A stretch of DNA of 11,239 nucleotides from Thermomucor indicae-seudaticae (taxonomy: Eukaryota > Mucoromycota > Mucoromycetes > Mucorales > Lichtheimiaceae), in assembly GCA_000787465.1 (NCBI GenBank), contig JSYX01000814.1:1-11239 (forward strand). The letters run 5' to 3'. The stretch's first letter is position 1. Each line of letters starts with the position of its first letter. Shown here in pieces: positions 8,357 to 11,239 of this stretch. Under the pieces are notes generated by a model, which saw only the letters and a list, made by a program, of their open reading frames with translations, made no database searches and was not told where the DNA came from. Made by a program: the position numbers and the translations under genes.

Positions 8357-8749
8357 TGTCTTATAGACGAGCGTATAGAGCTAACCGCTGAGGAGAACGC
8401 CTTGGGGCCCCACAAGCTGTTAACCAAGCTTGCTGGCTGTGGTGAGAAGGCTGCAGAGAAGGCCCCTGTCTTGCTGAAGAAAAACGAGGAGCCCGCTGAT
8501 CCAGAGCCTCTTGTTACTGCGAAAAAGGAACTCGGTCTGGAAATAGCGTCCATTGTGCGCGAGGAAGTCTTGCGATGCAACGCAACCGGTGCGCCTGCTT
8601 CCTCCAGCCATCTCACCAATGTCCTGAAGCAACAGGGACTGGAGATGGGTGCAAGGTCCCTTCGACGCTACCTAAAGCCAACGGGTCTCTCGATAAATAC
8701 TGAAAAAGTGTCGAGCTCAGAGACGAACGATCACGGAGAGGAGCAATAG
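8357..8749 (+). CDS. Hypothetical protein, helix-turn-helix-like stretch
   Basis: A frame open for 130 codons ends in TAG at 8747-8749. No ATG lies in frame near its 5' end (the first is at 8644). If real, it needs an upstream exon or a non-ATG start; an acceptor CTTATAG ends at 8366 and a GTACTG donor lies about 60 nt upstream. The predicted protein is rich in Lys/Glu, then has a helical segment (ELGLEIASIVREEVLRC) and SHLTNVLKQQGLEMGARSLR, followed by RYLKPTGLS. This resembles the helix-turn-helix of DNA-binding or Tc1-type transposase N-termini, but no family can be named. The opposite strand carries a 170-codon open frame (8107-8619) with low-complexity Ser/Phe, probably a shadow. The preceding 8140-8356 is non-coding with a T-rich tract. 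Confidence 0.35.
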   Translation, partial: CLIDERIELTAEENALGPHKLLTKLAGCGEKAAEKAPVLLKKNEEPADPEPLVTAKKELGLEIASIVREEVLRCNATGAPASSSHLTNVLKQQGLEMGARSLRRYLKPTGLSINTEKVSSSETNDHGEEQ

Positions 8750-8951
8750 AAAGAGGATCCACTTCCAAAAATCAAATAGACGAAACGACTATCCCACGCC
8801 GCGAAGAAGGATTCGATACATCGAAAATTCGCTTACTTTCGATTTACTCAAATCTGGCTTAATGGATGATTTTCGACCATCAACAGTTTACTTTCCATTC
8901 TTGAAAGTTACGTTCTTCTTTATTATGAAGACGCGTTACAAATATCAAATA

Positions 8952-9071
8952 GCATAAAACTCAAATGTTCTCTTTTTAATCAGTGCTGTGAGTGGGTGTC
9001 TGCATATGTACGAGATTGCATAAAACTTCAAAAGCGCTTTGCTTTTTAGTCAGTGTTGTTGGTAGGTGCTG
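8952..9071. repeat. Diverged tandem duplication of the RanBP3-like gene's 3' end
   Basis: Two copies of about 51-54 nt, one at 8952-9002 and one at 9018-9071, share GCATAAAACT and CTTTTTA(A/G)TCAGTG(C/T)TGT. The second copy spans the stop codon and last codons of the - strand Ran-binding gene; the first lies in its 3' flank. Read on the - strand, both end in parallel peptides: APTNNTD-stop in the gene and TPTHSTD-stop in the downstream copy (8976-8999). Confidence 0.6.
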
Positions 9072-10468
9072 GCACGGAGGACATCAACCGGCTTTGCAGT
9101 TCACGTGCCGCACTTGCGCTCGCCACCTGTATTGTTTGTTTGCATAAGTAAAAAAAGGCCCAATAATACCAAGGTGCATGATGGCTAACGTACCTTCAAA
9201 GCAAAGTTCACCAGACTCGTCTCCTTTGCTTCTGTCGTCTCGAAACCCGCGAACCGCACATACTTCTCTTGCATGATGACGAACTCCATGCCTGGGAACA
9301 GTGGCAGATTCAGGATGAGTCGGTACACGGAATCGGCTCGCATCACTATCCGGGTCTGGGTTGTGCCCTTTTCGGTCTCCTTTGTATTGATCCGCATGGT
9401 GCCGATCCCGCGTTCCTTCCAGTTGCCACTTGCAGTATCCAACACATAGAGTTTGGCTTTGGTCTGGTATACGGTCTGCTCATCCTCTTCCCCAGTTTTG
9501 ACTATAGCAAATAGTCTTGTATGTTATATAATGCTTCTACATGATTAAAAATGCTGTTTATACCTTCTGCGGGTTTTATGTTTGCAAGCTTTGTCTTTGT
9601 AGTAGCAGCAGCACCTTCGTCATCTGCGTTTTCTGATGTTGTAGCAGCGCTTTCATTGTCATTATCACTGGATTGGTTTCCACAACAAGAGGATTGTTTG
9701 GGTAAAGCTGACAGCGCGTCTTTGTTGGGGCTTGCTGCTGCTGCTAAAGCGAAAGGTGAGGCGGAGGCGTTTGCAAAGGAAGCAAAAGAGGAAGATGTTG
9801 TTCCTGTAGATGTAGATGATGATGATGCGAACGCTCCAAAGCCAGAGAATCCTCCAAAGGTAGACTGTGAACAAGACGTGTGTTTCCATTTGAGCTCTTT
9901 TGTTTTTCTTTCTGGCATAACTCTCATAACGTACCTTTTGTGAAGTGGTTCCAGCAGCAGGCCCGGCTTGCGTCCAAGCCTTAGTACCAAAGCCAGATGT
10001 TGTTCCAAACATATACTTTGGTCCTTCTTCCTTATTATTTTTCGTGGCTGCCGTTGCTGCTGGTGCTGCTGGCTTCGCTTGCTGCTCTTCCTCGGCAAAC
10101 TCACTCCAGTCATCCTTGTCTCCACCAAAAGCTGAGAACGCTTTGTTTCGTGGTTTTGCAGCTGTATCGTCATTTTGGATCTGCTCGGAATCCGCTGTGT
10201 CGCGTCGCGCGGCTTTCTTCCTTGGTGATGTTTCATCTTCATGTCGAGATCCTTTATTGCTTTCTTGAGACTGAACACCGTCGTCGTTGTCATTGTCGTC
10301 CTCCTCCGTACTCTCGCTCAGTGATCGCTTTTTGGCTTTCTGCGGCGGCGGAAGTTCCTGTTGTGCAGATTCCTTCACTTCATCCTCGCGTTTGGGTGAA
10401 TTTTGTTCCTGTTCTGCAGGTTTATCGCCTTCACTCTGGCGTTTGGGTGATTCTCCTGAAGACAGCAT
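9046..10468 (-). CDS. YRB2: Ran-binding protein, RanBP3/Yrb2-like, with FG motifs
   Basis: Likely nuclear cofactor of Ran and exportin-dependent transport, as known for Yrb2/RanBP3. Exons (- strand): 9935-10468, 9564-9864, 9194-9501, 9046-9126; 1224 nt, 407 aa. Introns are 70, 62 and 67 nt with GTACGT, GTATAA and GTACGT donors. Residues 1-178 are polar and charged with basic clusters that look like nuclear localisation signals (QKAKKRS, PRKKAARRD), an acidic run (EEDDNDNDD) and FG motifs (SAFGG, MFGTTSGFGT). Exon 2 adds STFGGFSGFGAF and a Ser/Ala-rich linker, then KLANIKPAEV. The Ran-binding domain (about 279-381) shows KTGEEDEQTVYQTKAKLYVL, WKERGIGTMRIN, TRIVMRADSVYRLILN and EKYVRFAGFE, a pattern closer to Yrb2/RanBP3 than to RanBP1. 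Nup50/Nup2 is the alternative, but no importin-binding N-terminus is evident. The short exon 4 encodes a polar tail. Confidence 0.88.
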
Positions 10469-10494
10469 CGCGACGGCACAGTAAGCAGAAAAAG

Positions 10495-10737
10495 ATGCAG
10501 AATGGGCAAAGAGAGTCCTGGGCTTTTTATACCGTGAGTGACTTTGAAATGCCCAGAGCGCCGATCACCCCGCATGCAATTTAGGTATTGAAACAAGTGT
10601 ACTATTTGGAGCAAGGTTACGTCATATACCATGAACATGTGCTCACATCAAAGGAGTACATGCGATGCGGCACAGCCCTATTGGCTTGCAAATCTTGGTT
10701 CAACTTTTTTTCTTCTAACGAGATCGTGACAGAACCA
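10495..10737 (+). CDS. Possible 5' exons of an unknown divergent gene
   Basis: An ATG at 10495 opens 13 codons (10495-10533), followed by a GTGAGT donor at 10534 and a TTTAG acceptor at 10584 (51-nt intron). Exon 2 continues in phase 0 for 51 codons to a TAG at 10738. The predicted peptide looks globular, with aromatic and cysteine-containing segments such as VLKQVYYLEQGYVIYHEHV and ALLACKSWFNFF. A further intron may start at GTGACA (10724). The start is only 26 bp from that of the divergent Ran-binding gene, which is tight and argues for caution. No family recognised; this may also be a relic. Confidence 0.3.
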
Positions 10738-10786
10738 TAGCTGTATTATATATTCTAACTGACAAGGAGAAGCGTTAATGTCTTGA

Positions 10787-10936
10787 AGCTTCTCTGAGAA
10801 CTTCAAAACCTTGCAGTTTGGATATGAACATTCAGTGAGGTTCAGCACTCATCAAGAAGTGGCTCGGTCAATCACTGACGCTTATGCAAGCCGTGAAGCT
10901 TTTGTTTGCATCGATGGGCATTACATTTACTTTTAG
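10787..10936 (+). other. Open stretch, possible further exon of the unknown gene
   Basis: Forty-nine codons lie between two stops, with protein-like composition (FGYEHSVRFSTHQEVARSI, then AFVCIDGHYIYF). Acceptors in phase 0 precede it at TTGCAG|TTT (ends about 10811) and CTCTGAG|AAC (ends about 10798), compatible with a donor at 10724. After the TAG at 10934 the same frame runs on for 14 codons to another stop. It may be an exon or the relic of one; no family recognised. Confidence 0.25.
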
Positions 10937-11048
10937 GATGGAACTCTGCTTATCTTAAACTCAAAGGCCACCGTGTCATAGAATGAATTTTACATATTAT
11001 ATAAGTTCCTCTGGTTACTCCAATAGGGGTGTCCGGTTCGCCCTTTTT

Positions 11049-11089
11049 AGGCGTTCTATACCGATAGAATCGGGGTTTGAAGAACGCCT
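11049..11089. repeat. Interrupted hairpin (nested inverted repeat)
   Basis: The outer arms AGGCGTTCT (11049-11057) and AGAACGCCT (11081-11089) are perfect complements. Inside them CCGAT (11061-11065) and ATCGG (11069-11073) form a second stem around a 3-nt loop. It follows GGGGTGTCCGGTTCGCCC (about 11027-11044). It could be the end of a small mobile element or a structured transcript; no terminal repeat partner was found in the window. Confidence 0.5.
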
Positions 11090-11102
11090 CTTGCAACGGT
11101 CG

Positions 11103-11118
11103 TGTCTGTCTGTCTGTC
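11103..11118. repeat. TGTC tetranucleotide microsatellite, four units
   Basis: Four perfect TGTC units lie just after the hairpin. The rest of 10937-11239 shows no supportable gene; a 66-codon - strand frame (10950-11150) runs through the hairpin and is probably chance. Confidence 0.6.
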
Positions 11119-11239
11119 GTCCCGCTTTTCACGGACTTTGAAATGCACACTAGCGTGCTTTGCCTGCACTTTGTTACATAGAACTACATGTAGTCGCAAC
11201 CGCGGTTTTCTATATGACATGTACAAAAGCGAGAATACC

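Noticed and set aside
8107..8619. Long - strand open frame of 170 codons
   Set aside because: Composition is Ser/Phe-rich low complexity, it overlaps the PEX13 end and shows no domain; probably the shadow of the + strand frame.
9551..9943. Long + strand open frame opposite the Ran-binding gene
   Set aside because: Alanine- and valine-rich mirror of the Ser/Ala codons of exon 2 on the other strand, and it crosses the real intron.
9997..10584. 195-codon + strand open frame opposite exon 1 of the Ran-binding gene
   Set aside because: Its body is antisense to a charged domain with clear FG and basic motifs; only its last 13 codons before 10534 are kept as a possible first exon.
11030..11045. 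GGTTCGCCC resembling a tRNA B box
   Set aside because: It lacks the GGTTCGANTCC pattern and no A box or acceptor stem is found.
1..11239. CRISPR arrays, bacterial operons, viral genes or toxin genes
   Set aside because: No regularly spaced repeats, no bacterial ribosome-binding patterns and no recognisable viral or toxin proteins; the spliced eukaryotic genes argue against a prokaryotic source.

Overview
The window looks like nuclear DNA of a fungus, most likely an early-diverging one (Mucoromycota or a relative). The evidence is five eukaryotic gene families split by many 51-77 nt introns with CTAAC/CTGAC-like branch points, and one intron with U12-type (minor spliceosome) signals, a spliceosome that ascomycete yeasts lack but some Mucoromycota are reported to keep. 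No bacterial operon signals, tRNA, rRNA or CRISPR array were seen.

Layout. 1-2.7 kb is gene-poor and holds a PIF/Harbinger-type DDE transposase whose catalytic core reads through three short introns (+ strand, about 1606-2303) but meets an early stop. 2732-4866 (- strand) is an 11-exon gene for a 511-aa cytochrome b5/acyl-CoA dehydrogenase fusion ending in the PTS1-like tripeptide ARL. 5281-6921 (- strand) is a 10-exon gene for protein phosphatase methylesterase 1 (PPE1/PME-1, 363 aa). It shares a 120-bp divergent promoter with 7042-8139 (+ strand), an intronless PEX13 (365 aa). 8357-8749 (+) is an unrecognised open frame with a helix-turn-helix-like stretch. 9046-10468 (- strand) is a 4-exon RanBP3/Yrb2-like Ran-binding protein with FG motifs (407 aa). 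The right end (10.5-11.24 kb) has open stretches that may be exons of an unknown divergent gene, plus an interrupted hairpin.

The genes are not one pathway. There is one plausible thematic pair: PEX13 is part of the import pore for PTS1 cargo, and the nearby acyl-CoA dehydrogenase carries a candidate PTS1, so peroxisomal fatty-acid oxidation could link them (inference).

The most unusual content is in the introns: a textbook U12-type AT-AC intron in PPE1, a 4-nucleotide microexon needed to keep the acyl-CoA dehydrogenase in frame, two GC-AG introns, and a stop-free 3n intron inside the cytochrome b5 fold. All gene models were built by hand from the sequence and known family motifs; every exon sum is divisible by three, but no transcript data were available.
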